Source: JAKAGZ01 sp963748105 (GTDB lineage: Bacteria; Bacteroidota; Ignavibacteria; Ignavibacteriales; Ignavibacteriaceae). Taken from it: a DNA stretch of 64,000 nt. Numbering within the stretch: the stretch's first letter is position 1; the number at the start of each line of letters is the position of its first letter. Made by a program: the position numbers and the translations under genes. The notes under the pieces are model-generated. The model ran no database searches, was not told the DNA's origin, and saw nothing but the letters and a program-made list of their open reading frames with translations. Below are positions 45,126-53,438 of the stretch, one piece after another. The stretch is from contig CAVVHP010000018.1 in NCBI GenBank assembly GCA_963748105.1, positions 1 to 64,000 on the forward strand, given 5' to 3'.

Positions 45126-46717
45126 TGAAAACTAAATTATTTATAATCCTATTGTTTTGTTCAATAGTAATTTTCCCGCAGGGTAGTGAAAAGAAAAATC
45201 CCAATGTGGAATTACCGGATTTCGTAATAACTGGTAAAGATGTTGTCTTACTTCAAAAAGCCAGGAAACTTAGCCCGGATTTTTTTTCAAATATTTCAGA
45301 ACAATTTATTAAGCCTGTTTTTCCACCTGAAGATCTTGCAGTAAAAGATATTCCAAATCCTATTCAAAATCAGATAAGTTTAACTGACTCGCAGAAAGTT
45401 TACGGGACACGGGTTAGTGTGTTAACGGGGATTTATACTTCACCGTCGGGATATATATCTTTTGCTCAACCATTTCCAAGCGGAATTTTTAAGATTGGGA
45501 TAGATGGCGAAAATCATCGCGCTCATATTGATAACAGCGAATGGTACAAAATTAATGCAAAAGGCAATTTATCATTTTATCTGCCAAATAATTCTTCAAT
45601 GCAGGGAACAGAAATAAATTTTAACGGAAATTATGGAATATCTTCATACCGGTTTTATTCATCCAATAACCCGACTTTGAAACGAACAAAATATGGTGGC
45701 CAATTTTCTTCTGAAATTAAGAATCTTGTAAAAAGACAATTTAATTTTGCTTTAAAAGCATCGGACAGGTATACCTTTCTGAATAAAGAAAATTATTCTG
45801 AAAATTTATTGAAAGTTGATGGATATCTGGGTGGTGACTTTTCTTATTTCAAACTTGGAACGAAATTAAATTATACCGGGCAATTTATCACAAATAATTT
45901 GGTAAGCAGCGGTAGTTTCAATTTCTATTCTGCACAGCCATTCATTCAGGCGGACCTTAACAATAACCTGAAAATAGCTGCCGGTATTAATTATTCAAAA
46001 TCAGGTAGTAATGATTATATTGCTCCTTATGCCTCAGCTGGAATTAAGATAAATGATTTTGTTTCTTTTTTTGCAGAATATAAACCGGGAGGTAAATTTT
46101 ACGGATTGGGAGGTTTTCTTGAAGAAAACAGATACTTTAATCCGCAAAACCTGATTGGTGCATATGTAAAAAATACAGCCGATCTGAATGCTGTATTAAA
46201 GTATCAATATTTTACCTATTTTGAAATTGACGCCGGAATAAAATATGTGAAATCAGATAACATGCCATATTTTGTAAATTCGATTATATCTGGTCAGTTT
46301 GATGTTAATTTTTCTCCGGCACGGACATATAATTTTTATACGAATATTCTTTTCCATTTGGGTCCGGGTGGTGAATTTTATGGCTCGGCAGAATATAATG
46401 ATGTGAAAAATCTGAACGGGAATGTAATCCCTTATCAGCCGAAAATTAAAGCTTCAGTTTCATACGGTTATAATTTTGACTTTGGGCTATATGCTGAACC
46501 GAAAATTTATTTTAATTCTGAATCTTATGCTGATGCAATTAATAGTGTAAAAACGAATCCTTTTGTTAACCTGGCAATTAAATTTGGTTATAAATTTGTT
46601 CCTAACTTTTCAATCAATGCAGAAATATCAAATATACTTGATAGGAAAAATATTCACTGGAATGGTTACCGGGAAGCTCCACTTGATTTAATGGCGGGAT
46701 TCACTTATAAATGGTAA
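45122..46717 (+). CDS. Outer-membrane beta-barrel protein linked to the Ton/Tol cluster
   Basis: The 531-residue protein has a signal peptide (SIVIFPQ), then VELPDFVITGKDVVLLQ, a plug-like start, and a long series of alternating aromatic strands typical of barrels. The end, NFSINAEISNILDRKNIHWN and the final FTYKW, matches the last strands of TonB-dependent receptors (the NLxDxxY motif), though a full plug domain is missing. It is coupled to the TPR gene and 17 bases before the HU-SPOR gene. A shortened TonB-type receptor or structural barrel is the best guess. Confidence 0.75.
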   Translation: MMKTKLFIILLFCSIVIFPQGSEKKNPNVELPDFVITGKDVVLLQKARKLSPDFFSNISEQFIKPVFPPEDLAVKDIPNPIQNQISLTDSQKVYGTRVSVLTGIYTSPSGYISFAQPFPSGIFKIGIDGENHRAHIDNSEWYKINAKGNLSFYLPNNSSMQGTEINFNGNYGISSYRFYSSNNPTLKRTKYGGQFSSEIKNLVKRQFNFALKASDRYTFLNKENYSENLLKVDGYLGGDFSYFKLGTKLNYTGQFITNNLVSSGSFNFYSAQPFIQADLNNNLKIAAGINYSKSGSNDYIAPYASAGIKINDFVSFFAEYKPGGKFYGLGGFLEENRYFNPQNLIGAYVKNTADLNAVLKYQYFTYFEIDAGIKYVKSDNMPYFVNSIISGQFDVNFSPARTYNFYTNILFHLGPGGEFYGSAEYNDVKNLNGNVIPYQPKIKASVSYGYNFDFGLYAEPKIYFNSESYADAINSVKTNPFVNLAIKFGYKFVPNFSINAEISNILDRKNIHWNGYREAPLDLMAGFTYKW

Positions 46718-46734
46718 AAATATTATTTTAATAA

Positions 46735-48705
46735 ATGACTAAAGTAGAATTAATAAGAAAAATTGCTAAGAGAGCAGGTGTTCCTGATTCGGAAGCGAAG
46801 GTTTTCTTTGAAATCTTTTTAAAAAAATCGTCTGAATTACTTGTACCCGGCCAAGCGGTACTCTTAAAAGGGTTTGGGCATTTCCAGTTTAAAAAGGGCA
46901 AAATTCGACCTGAGACTTCCAAAAGAGGACAGAGCGGGAGAGAATCAATTTTTGTTGATTTAATGGCCTATTATCCGTCACGTCTATTAGAAGAAGAAGT
47001 TACTGAAAATCTGATATTTAATATTCCCTCACTTCAATTTGAAAATTTCAATTCAATTGATTCGTTCTTTAGCCTAAGTTTTGGAAAACCGGTTATCCCT
47101 CTTAAAGGAGTGAAGGTCAATGAAATATTTATTCCACTAACCGGACTAGAATTAAGAAAGCTAATTGAAGTTAAAGTTGATAAGCTGGTTAATGAGCTGG
47201 AAATTGTTAAAGAATATACGAAGGGAAGTGAAGTCCTCGTAATTGATTCTGAATCTGTCAAATCACACCAACTGGAATTTAATTGGGGTGAAGTTCCGTC
47301 CGGTGATATTTCAGCCAGCAAAAAATCTGATACAAAAGCGAATGAAAAAATTGATAAAGTTGAAGGTTCGGAAATATCGTGGGACTTTGGCGCTGATATT
47401 TCTAAACAAATTGAAGAAGATTCAATATTAGATGTTGATAAAACAGATGAATATTTAATTTCTGAAGATAATGAAGAAGATATAGTAAGTTGGGATTTTG
47501 GTGCATCTAAGATTGATGGACCTGTTGAGGTAAGTGGGGAAGAAAATTTTATAATTCTTAGGCCTGCTGAAAATCAAAACAAAAAAATCACAGAAAAATT
47601 TGAAAAAATTGAGCCTGATGAGGATGAAGAACATTTTGAAAGAGTAATGCCTATTTCTTCCGGACTACTGAATGAAGAGGAAAACGTGGAAGAAGAAAAT
47701 TTGCACTGGGATACTGCTAAAGAAAATAAAGCCGAATATGATAAGTTTGAACCTGAAACTAAAATTACTCTTGATGAGGACGAAGAAAAACCTAAGTTAA
47801 ATGAAACAGATAAGACGGTTCAATTCAATGAAGATTTTGAAATACTTAATCCTGAAGAAAATATTGTTGAAGAAACAATAGAAGCTAATGAAGAAAGTAT
47901 TGAATCGCCTGACACAGAAAATCCAGATAAAGAGGCAGATGAACCTGAATCGGAAGAACCCGGGAAGAGTACATTTAGTGCAAGCGCCATAATTGAAAAG
48001 AGAAAGGAAAGGGAGGCATACTATTCTCGTAGAGGTACGTCATCAATTTTTATAATTGCTCTGATTGTAATTATTGGAGTGGGTGTTGCTGTTTATCTTT
48101 TTTTGAGTAGCACATTCTCGTCTAAAGAAATATCCGGGAAAGATTTATCAGCCAATACTGCTAAAGTAGAACCGAAAATTATAGAAAGAGATTTCAGTAT
48201 ACCTGTTACATATCCCTATAATAAAGTAGAAAATGGAACAAAACCTACTATAGGAAGTATGAGTCCTAAAGTACAGGAGCAAATAAAAACAAATGGTACG
48301 AGAAAACCTGCAAATAATACTTCGGTGACAACCAGGAAAATAGCTGATAAAAGCAAATCGAAGACTGAAAGAAATAAGGTTTCTAATTTAATAGAAAAAA
48401 CCAAGCCCAAAGTGGATCCGAATAATCCGTCAACGTTTACATTTGAAAATCTGCCTCCACCGACTGATGCTCCGAAAGCAGGTGATAATGTATCCTCTGA
48501 GCGTGGAAGTTTTACGGTACAGGTTTCATCCTGGAAATCCAGAACTATCGCTCTTGAGCAGCTTGCAAAATTTAGCTCGCAAGGTTATGATGCTTTTATT
48601 GAAAAAGCAAATATTCCCGGAAAGGGAACATGGTACAGAGTAAAAGTAAGAAATTTTAAAACACAAAAAGAAGCTGAAGACTTCCTGCTATCTAACCAAC
48701 ATTAA
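46735..48705 (+). CDS. HU-domain protein with transmembrane helix and C-terminal SPOR domain
   Basis: The N-terminal ~90 residues are an HU/IHF-type domain (TKVELIRKIAKRAGVPDSEA, LLKGFGHFQFKKGKIRPET). A central region follows, then a long acidic linker with repeated EDEE, WDFGA and LHWDTA segments. One membrane helix occurs at about 436-460 (IFIIALIVIIGVGVAVYLFL), then a basic linker and a SPOR domain at about 590-656 (GSFTVQVSSWKSRTIALEQL, WYRVKVRNF). Topology puts HU in the cytosol and SPOR, which binds denuded peptidoglycan, in the periplasm. HU-SPOR fusions are known in Bacteroidota. It could tie chromosome or partner protein to the division wall; inference. Confidence 0.88.
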   Translation: MTKVELIRKIAKRAGVPDSEAKVFFEIFLKKSSELLVPGQAVLLKGFGHFQFKKGKIRPETSKRGQSGRESIFVDLMAYYPSRLLEEEVTENLIFNIPSLQFENFNSIDSFFSLSFGKPVIPLKGVKVNEIFIPLTGLELRKLIEVKVDKLVNELEIVKEYTKGSEVLVIDSESVKSHQLEFNWGEVPSGDISASKKSDTKANEKIDKVEGSEISWDFGADISKQIEEDSILDVDKTDEYLISEDNEEDIVSWDFGASKIDGPVEVSGEENFIILRPAENQNKKITEKFEKIEPDEDEEHFERVMPISSGLLNEEENVEEENLHWDTAKENKAEYDKFEPETKITLDEDEEKPKLNETDKTVQFNEDFEILNPEENIVEETIEANEESIESPDTENPDKEADEPESEEPGKSTFSASAIIEKRKEREAYYSRRGTSSIFIIALIVIIGVGVAVYLFLSSTFSSKEISGKDLSANTAKVEPKIIERDFSIPVTYPYNKVENGTKPTIGSMSPKVQEQIKTNGTRKPANNTSVTTRKIADKSKSKTERNKVSNLIEKTKPKVDPNNPSTFTFENLPPPTDAPKAGDNVSSERGSFTVQVSSWKSRTIALEQLAKFSSQGYDAFIEKANIPGKGTWYRVKVRNFKTQKEAEDFLLSNQH

Positions 48706-48731
48706 AATTTTAATTTCCTTAAAGGTAAGAA

Positions 48732-49388
48732 ATGAATTTATTCTCAATTTTTCTAAAGGGCGGATTTATTATGTGGCCCATTCTTCTATGTTCAGTTATT
48801 GGGCTAGCTATAATTATTGACAGGTATATTGTCTTGCGTAATTCGAAAATCAATGTTCCTGCTTTTATGGTAAGAGTTAGGGGACTACTGAAGAAACAAG
48901 ATATCTCTGGCGCAATTAGTTATTGTTTGAAAGATAAATCTCCTGTAGCAAATATCATAAGGAAAGGTTTAAAAAAATATAAGCTTGGGCATGAAAGAGT
49001 AAAAGAGGGAATCGAAAATGCTGGTACACTGGAAATAAGCAAGCTTGAAAAGGGATTGCCTTTTCTTGCAACAATTGCTGGTATTGCGCCTTTGCTGGGT
49101 TTCCTGGGAACTGTTACAGGAATGATTTCTGCCTTTATGACAATTCAGGATCTTGCTGGTGCAGCAAACCCAAGTGATCTTGCAGGTGGAATTTGGGAAG
49201 CACTTATTACTACTGCATTTGGTTTAATGGTGGGTATACCTGCTCTGGCTTTTTATAACCATTTTGTAAACAAGGTAAAAAAACTTGTTGGTGATATTGA
49301 AACTGTTGCCAACGACGTAATTGACGTAATACAGGATACATCTGATAGTTCATCAAATTCAGATGATGAAGTAGAAATTGATATTTAG
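48732..49388 (+). CDS. exbB: MotA/TolQ/ExbB proton channel family protein
   Basis: The 218-residue protein has the ExbB layout: an N-terminal membrane helix (IMWPILLCSVIGLAIIIDRY), a cytosolic domain, and two further helices with LPFLATIAGIAPLLGFLGTV and the TGMISAF loop, then WEALITTAFGLMVGIPALAF. These form the pore of the proton-driven motor with ExbD/TolR. It is followed 10 bases later by an exbD gene and then by a tonB-like gene. Whether it serves Ton or Tol cannot be decided from this subunit. Confidence 0.93.
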   Translation: MNLFSIFLKGGFIMWPILLCSVIGLAIIIDRYIVLRNSKINVPAFMVRVRGLLKKQDISGAISYCLKDKSPVANIIRKGLKKYKLGHERVKEGIENAGTLEISKLEKGLPFLATIAGIAPLLGFLGTVTGMISAFMTIQDLAGAANPSDLAGGIWEALITTAFGLMVGIPALAFYNHFVNKVKKLVGDIETVANDVIDVIQDTSDSSSNSDDEVEIDI

Positions 49389-49398
49389 GACAGCATAA

Positions 49399-49803
49399 AT
49401 GAAATTTAAAACTTCAAACGAACCATTAGCGGCATTCAGCTATTCATCCTTAACAGATATTGTTATGCTGTTGCTAATATTCTTTTTACTTACATCTCAA
49501 TTTGTTATTCAAACAGGAGTAAAAGTAAAATTGCCTGGCTCTAAAACTAATGAAAAGTCCGCGCCATCTTCACTTATTGTTACAGTAACTGCAGGAGGAG
49601 CGGTTTATGTTGGGCAGGAACAGGTCGGGATTGAACAATTGGCAGCTAAGCTAAGTGTTGTAAAAAATAATCAACCTGAAAATAACCTGATAATACGTGC
49701 AGATAAAACTGTAGCTGTTGATCTTATAATAAAAGTAATAGATGCTGCTAAAACGAGCGGGATAGATAAATTTACAATTCAAACTGAAAAAGAAAAGCTT
49801 TGA
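49399..49803 (+). CDS. exbD: ExbD/TolR family biopolymer transport protein
   Basis: ExbD has one N-terminal membrane helix with the essential aspartate (SYSSLTDIVMLLLIFFLLTS), followed by a periplasmic domain containing VKVKLPGSKT and DLIIKVIDAAKTSGIDKFTI. At 134 residues it matches the family. It works with the adjacent ExbB to convert proton flow to movement of the energy transducer encoded next. Confidence 0.94.
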   Translation: MKFKTSNEPLAAFSYSSLTDIVMLLLIFFLLTSQFVIQTGVKVKLPGSKTNEKSAPSSLIVTVTAGGAVYVGQEQVGIEQLAAKLSVVKNNQPENNLIIRADKTVAVDLIIKVIDAAKTSGIDKFTIQTEKEKL

Positions 49804-49833
49804 TCGAATTCCGCATGAAAAAGATTAATTAAA

Positions 49834-50538
49834 ATGAAATTCAATTATAAATCAATAAAAAAGATTTCAGTTTCAGCATCAGTAATTTTCCACGTTATCC
49901 TCTTCGTTATTTTCTTCTTTTATAATTTTACAATTGAGTATCCTTCAACAAAATATGTTGAACTTTCATTTGGAACATCCGGTAAACAAGGATCCTCAGG
50001 AAATATTGGATCACAGGTGAACCAGGTTGAAGAACTTTCTAAAAAGGAAGAAAAGAAAGAGACTAAAGATAAAAGTAAGATTGTAAAAAAAGTTAAATTA
50101 CCGGAATCTAAAAACACCTCGGATGAAAATATAATAAAACCTGCAGATAAGGATAAGAAGAAGACAGAAACCTCAAAAGAAGAAAGTAAGTTAAAAACAA
50201 ATTCTAAAGTTACTGCTGCAGGCAAAGGGAACAAAGCTAAAGGAAGCGGAAGTTTTGGATATGATATAGACTGGGGCGGACAGGGACAAAGGAAAATTTA
50301 TAGTTTTACTTTACCGGAATATCCCCAGGGCGTTGATAAAGAAATTGATATAAGATTAAGGTTTACTATTCTACCCGATGGAACCGTCGGAAATATTTTC
50401 CCGTTAATAAAGGCTGATACGAGGCTTGAAAATGCTGCAATAAATTCTTTAAGGCAGTGGAGATTTGAAGGTCTGAACCCATCACAAAAACAGGTTGAAC
50501 AGGTAGCAGTTATTGTGTTCCCTTATCGGCTGAAGTAG
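49834..50538 (+). CDS. TonB/TolA-type energy transducer
   Basis: The 234-residue protein has an N-terminal signal anchor (VSASVIFHVILFVIFFFYNF), a Lys/Glu-rich and later Ser/Lys-rich periplasmic spacer, and a C-terminal TonB-like domain (RLRFTILPDGTVGNIFPLIK, INSLRQWRFEGL). The spacer is lysine-glutamate as in TolA rather than proline-rich as in TonB of enterics, so the name is left open. With ExbB and ExbD it makes a complete motor. Its 3' end overlaps a convergent gene by 29 bases. Confidence 0.88.
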   Translation: MKFNYKSIKKISVSASVIFHVILFVIFFFYNFTIEYPSTKYVELSFGTSGKQGSSGNIGSQVNQVEELSKKEEKKETKDKSKIVKKVKLPESKNTSDENIIKPADKDKKKTETSKEESKLKTNSKVTAAGKGNKAKGSGSFGYDIDWGGQGQRKIYSFTLPEYPQGVDKEIDIRLRFTILPDGTVGNIFPLIKADTRLENAAINSLRQWRFEGLNPSQKQVEQVAVIVFPYRLK

Positions 50539-50809
50539 GTTCTTCTTTGTAATAAAACCTGTAAAAAAAATATTCCGCAATTGTTAGTATTGAAAGAGAA
50601 AATGCATCTCGGTTGAATTCCTTACCAAAACCCTCGGGTGTCAAAACTAATTTTGCTATTATTCCCGCTACGGACCAGCCTACTGCAAATAAAACACCAA
50701 TTAGTGCAAGATTTATAAAGCCGCTTGAGAGATTTTCATCCTGCCATTTTTTTGTGAAAATAATTAGTGCAAAAATTATATGTATGAAGAAAATAAATGC
50801 AGATACCAT
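50510..50809 (-). CDS. Small membrane protein of unknown function
   Basis: This 99-residue product has three probable membrane helices (about 3-20, 30-52 and 68-85) and a charged tail, KEEPTSADKGTQ. It lies one base after the next minus-strand gene in the transcript, so the three membrane genes at 50510-51810 form an operon. It converges on the tonB-like gene and overlaps its end by 29 bases, which is unusual but each frame is well supported. Family not recognised. Confidence 0.65.
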   Translation of the reverse strand: MVSAFIFFIHIIFALIIFTKKWQDENLSSGFINLALIGVLFAVGWSVAGIIAKLVLTPEGFGKEFNRDAFSLSILTIAEYFFYRFYYKEEPTSADKGTQ

Positions 50810-50810
50810 T

Positions 50811-51314
50811 CTATTGAGATGTCTTTTTATTTTGAATCATCATTCCCAACAATCCGCCAACTATTCCGAAAACAGCATCAATAAATAAATTGCTGAACAG
50901 AATTGCTATTGTATATAATAGTGAAAACCCGGTAGCCTTTATTTGTTGTGCCATACTTTTCAAAAGGGAAAAAGTCTGGTCCCAGATATTACCCAGATTT
51001 AAATTCCTCATCGCAATTTCAGTTTGAGGCAAACTTTCAACAAAATCATTTGAGTGAGCAATTAATGTTATTAAAACATCAAATGCAGTAGAAAATAATG
51101 CGGCAAAGATCCCGGTCATCAGGCCAAAAATTAGCGCCGTTTTAGAAGATATCGGTGGCTCAGCTTTGTTGATTCTCTGTTCGAGAATCAATGCAAACCA
51201 AGCTGCTGCTGGTATCACAATACAGCAGCCAATGGTTTTTATTCCGGGTATAGTAGAAATTACAGCCGCACCGAATCCGCAAACAAGGGGTGGAAGAAAT
51301 TTATTAGAATTCAT
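50811..51314 (-). CDS. Membrane protein of unknown function
   Basis: The 167-residue protein has four hydrophobic stretches (about 10-45, 63-85, 127-150 and 150-162), an interspersed polar loop ending in NIWDQTFSLLKSMAQQIKAT, and a glycine-rich last helix (AVFGIVGGLLGMMIQNKK). It overlaps the DUF2085 gene by 11 bases and is adjacent to the small membrane gene, so it is co-transcribed. A GGLLGMM-type end is also seen in DUF4199-like proteins, but the match is too weak to name. Confidence 0.7.
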   Translation of the reverse strand: MNSNKFLPPLVCGFGAAVISTIPGIKTIGCCIVIPAAAWFALILEQRINKAEPPISSKTALIFGLMTGIFAALFSTAFDVLITLIAHSNDFVESLPQTEIAMRNLNLGNIWDQTFSLLKSMAQQIKATGFSLLYTIAILFSNLFIDAVFGIVGGLLGMMIQNKKTSQ

Positions 51315-51810
51315 TTATTTCGTTTAAATCTTTGAATAAAAAATTTTCAATTGAAGCTAAAATATAAACAATTGCTACAGAACCAAAAAGTATTCCTGTA
51401 GAAAAGGCCAGCAATCTAGAATAATGATAAACTCCTGTTGAATATAGAATAACATCAAGAGCCATCGGGATACCTGATATAAAAAAATATCTTAAGGGAC
51501 TGTTTATCCTTTTAACAAAAAATATTAATCCTGCAACACTCAAAAGAGTACCGAGGTAAATTCCGGAACATCTTGCACAAACTAGCAAATGCAAATTATT
51601 AATTTCAAAAGTTTTATAATCAATTTGGTGGCAGACACCGGAGTAGACCTGTTTCAAAAATGGATAAAAAACTATAATGCTATTATCAGGGAAGAATGCG
51701 TTTATTGAAAACCCTGCACACCAGAGTAATAAAAAAGTAAAGACAATTATCCTGAACATTCTGAAGTGAACCGAAAATAATCTGGGGATTTGTCGTAATG
51801 CTTCTGTCAT
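51304..51810 (-). CDS. DUF2085 family membrane protein
   Basis: The 168-residue protein carries the DUF2085 signature: CHQIDYKTFEINN and LHLLVCARCSGIYLG, i.e. Cys-His-Gln, then Cys-x2-Cys-x-Gly-Ile-Tyr in membrane helices. The conserved Cys and His residues suggest metal or haem binding, but no function is established for the family. It is the first gene of the three-gene membrane operon. Confidence 0.85.
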   Translation of the reverse strand: MTEALRQIPRLFSVHFRMFRIIVFTFLLLWCAGFSINAFFPDNSIIVFYPFLKQVYSGVCHQIDYKTFEINNLHLLVCARCSGIYLGTLLSVAGLIFFVKRINSPLRYFFISGIPMALDVILYSTGVYHYSRLLAFSTGILFGSVAIVYILASIENFLFKDLNEINEF

Positions 51811-51812
51811 TT

Positions 51813-52658
51813 TCAGATCTTTTTAAAAATCATTATCTCATTTTTAACAAGAACATAAAGCTTGCTACCAGCAATCAGGCTGCTGACAAAAACATTCCTG
51901 GGGGATCCGATCAATGCCACTTTTTGAAGTTCTGGTTGCCGGGAAGGAAATTGAGCTGAATAAATATTTTGTAAACTATTAATTACAAAATTATTTCCAA
52001 GAATATTAAGGTTTATAAAATTTTCATCAAGATTTAGAATCTCAATGCCGCTGCCGAACTGGTCAAAAACCAGAAGCCTGCGGTCATCAAGTACATAAAT
52101 ATTATTTGAGGAGGATACAGCTAGTTTTTTAGGCTTTGTTAGTGAAAATGCTCCCGCATCAAATCCTCCAAAATCTTGTACATATTGTCCGAAAAGGTTG
52201 AACTTTACTACTCTCTTATTTTCGGAATCAAGAATATAAAGATCCCCCTGGTTGGAGGTAGCACAACTTAGTGGATATCCGAATCGTTCAGCGGAATTTT
52301 CATTATTTCTTGTAAATAGCTGCGAAATATAATTTAAATCTTTATCGAATCTCTCAATTCTATTATTGTTTTTATCACAGACATAAACGTTAAGAGGTGT
52401 AGCAAAAACATCCGAGGGGAAATCAAAGGTAGATTCAGTCCACCCATATCCGCCCGCATCTTTTAAATTATTCCCGAGAGTATCGAGCTTAATTACTTCA
52501 TCAGAACCAGTATCGGTGACATAAAGAAAGCCGGAAGAGGAAAGGTAAAATCCTGAAGCGTTTCTGAAATTGCCGATAGATCCCTGGTAAACATACTGCT
52601 GGGGAAAAATATTTAATGCAAAAATCAGGCTTAAAATAACGATGGATTGAAATTTCAT
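51813..52658 (-). CDS. Six-bladed beta-propeller (NHL-like) exported protein
   Basis: The 281-residue protein starts at the ATG at 52658 with a signal peptide (SLIFALNIFPQ). It then has repeats with the NHL spacing: GFYLSSSGFLYVTDTGSDEV, FATPLNVYVCDKNNNRIERF, GDLYILDSENKRVVKF and SNNIYVLDDRRLLVFD. An open frame continues upstream to 52919, but that part is the complement of tRNA-Gln, so I rejected it. Such propellers bind proteins or sugars on the cell surface; no partner is evident. Confidence 0.85.
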   Translation of the reverse strand: MKFQSIVILSLIFALNIFPQQYVYQGSIGNFRNASGFYLSSSGFLYVTDTGSDEVIKLDTLGNNLKDAGGYGWTESTFDFPSDVFATPLNVYVCDKNNNRIERFDKDLNYISQLFTRNNENSAERFGYPLSCATSNQGDLYILDSENKRVVKFNLFGQYVQDFGGFDAGAFSLTKPKKLAVSSSNNIYVLDDRRLLVFDQFGSGIEILNLDENFINLNILGNNFVINSLQNIYSAQFPSRQPELQKVALIGSPRNVFVSSLIAGSKLYVLVKNEIMIFKKI

Positions 52659-52791
52659 AAAACTCTTAAATTGAAATAAAATCACATAGAATATAGTGAA
52701 AGAATTTAATTTTAGGTAATAAAAGCATATTTTATGTCTGAAAACTTTGAAATTTAAGAATTCATCAGTAATTTTACGTCCAGGAAAAAAT

Positions 52792-52864
52792 TGTCCCGTG
52801 GTGTAATTGGCAACACGTCGCACTCTGGATGCGAAGAGTTCAGGTTCGACCCCTGACGGGACAA
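52792..52864 (+). tRNA. tRNA-Gln (CTG)
   Basis: Acceptor TGTCCCG/CGGGACA, D arm GTGT...ACAC, anticodon stem TCGCA/TGCGA around CTCTGGA with anticodon CTG, T arm TCAGG-TTCGACC-CCTGA. The U1-A72 pair is the usual glutamine identity feature. CCA is not encoded. Confidence 0.95.
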
Positions 52865-52870
52865 CAAAAT

Positions 52871-52926
52871 GGATGATGGGAAATGTAAGATGGCAGATGT
52901 AATTTACATTTAACATCATCCTTTTT
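52871..52926 (+). terminator. Terminator-like stem-loop after tRNA-Gln
   Basis: GGATGATG pairs with CATCATCC, and an inner AAATGTAA pairs with TTACATTT; five T residues follow. This long nested hairpin separates the two tRNA genes. Confidence 0.65.
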
Positions 52927-52938
52927 ATTTAATATACA

Positions 52939-53012
52939 GGCGCGTTCGTCTAGTGGCTTAGGACGCCGCCCTCTCAAGGCGGAGATCACGGGTTCGAATC
53001 CCGTACGCGCTA
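52939..53012 (+). tRNA. tRNA-Glu (CTC)
   Basis: Acceptor GGCGCGT/ACGCGCT (with a G-U first pair), anticodon stem CCGCC/GGCGG around CTCTCAA with anticodon CTC, T arm ACGGG-TTCGAAT-CCCGT. Discriminator A; CCA is not encoded. Confidence 0.93.
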
Positions 53013-53093
53013 CTACTTTTCTTTACGGTGCTTGCCATCCAAATAATAAATTTAAATTAATTATATTAAGAAATAATATATTCAAACTACTAA

Positions 53094-53438
53094 ATGAAAC
53101 GATTTGAAAAACATATTTTCATCTGCGAAAATAAAAGACCTGATGGCCATCCGAGAGGATGCTGCCTGGATAAAGGTAGCGCTGATGTGAGGGCTCTTTT
53201 CAAAAAAAGGTTGAAAGAATCAGGACTAAAAGCGGATGTGAGAGCAAATACCGCAGGTTGTCTGGATGCGTGTGAATTTGGCGTAACTATTCTCGTTTAT
53301 CCGGAGCAGATTTGGTACGGTGCAGTAACTCCGGATGATGTCGAAGAAATTATTCAAAGCCATATTATGAATAATATCCCTGTAAAAAGATTAATGATTC
53401 AGGATAAGAGATTTCACAGAGATGACATTAAAAACTGA
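53094..53438 (+). CDS. Thioredoxin-like [2Fe-2S] ferredoxin
   Basis: The 114-residue protein has HIFICENKRPDGHPRGCCLD and NTAGCLDACEFGVTILVYPE, the four-cysteine arrangement of thioredoxin-fold [2Fe-2S] ferredoxins such as the Aquifex/Clostridium type. The last part reads WYGAVTPDDVEEIIQSHI, also conserved. It is an electron carrier; the partner is not apparent. It overlaps nth by 17 bases. Confidence 0.92.
   Translation: MKRFEKHIFICENKRPDGHPRGCCLDKGSADVRALFKKRLKESGLKADVRANTAGCLDACEFGVTILVYPEQIWYGAVTPDDVEEIIQSHIMNNIPVKRLMIQDKRFHRDDIKN

Noticed and set aside
52659..52919. N-terminal extension of the propeller protein frame
   Set aside because: It translates the complement of tRNA-Gln and its hairpin; the signal peptide begins at 52658.
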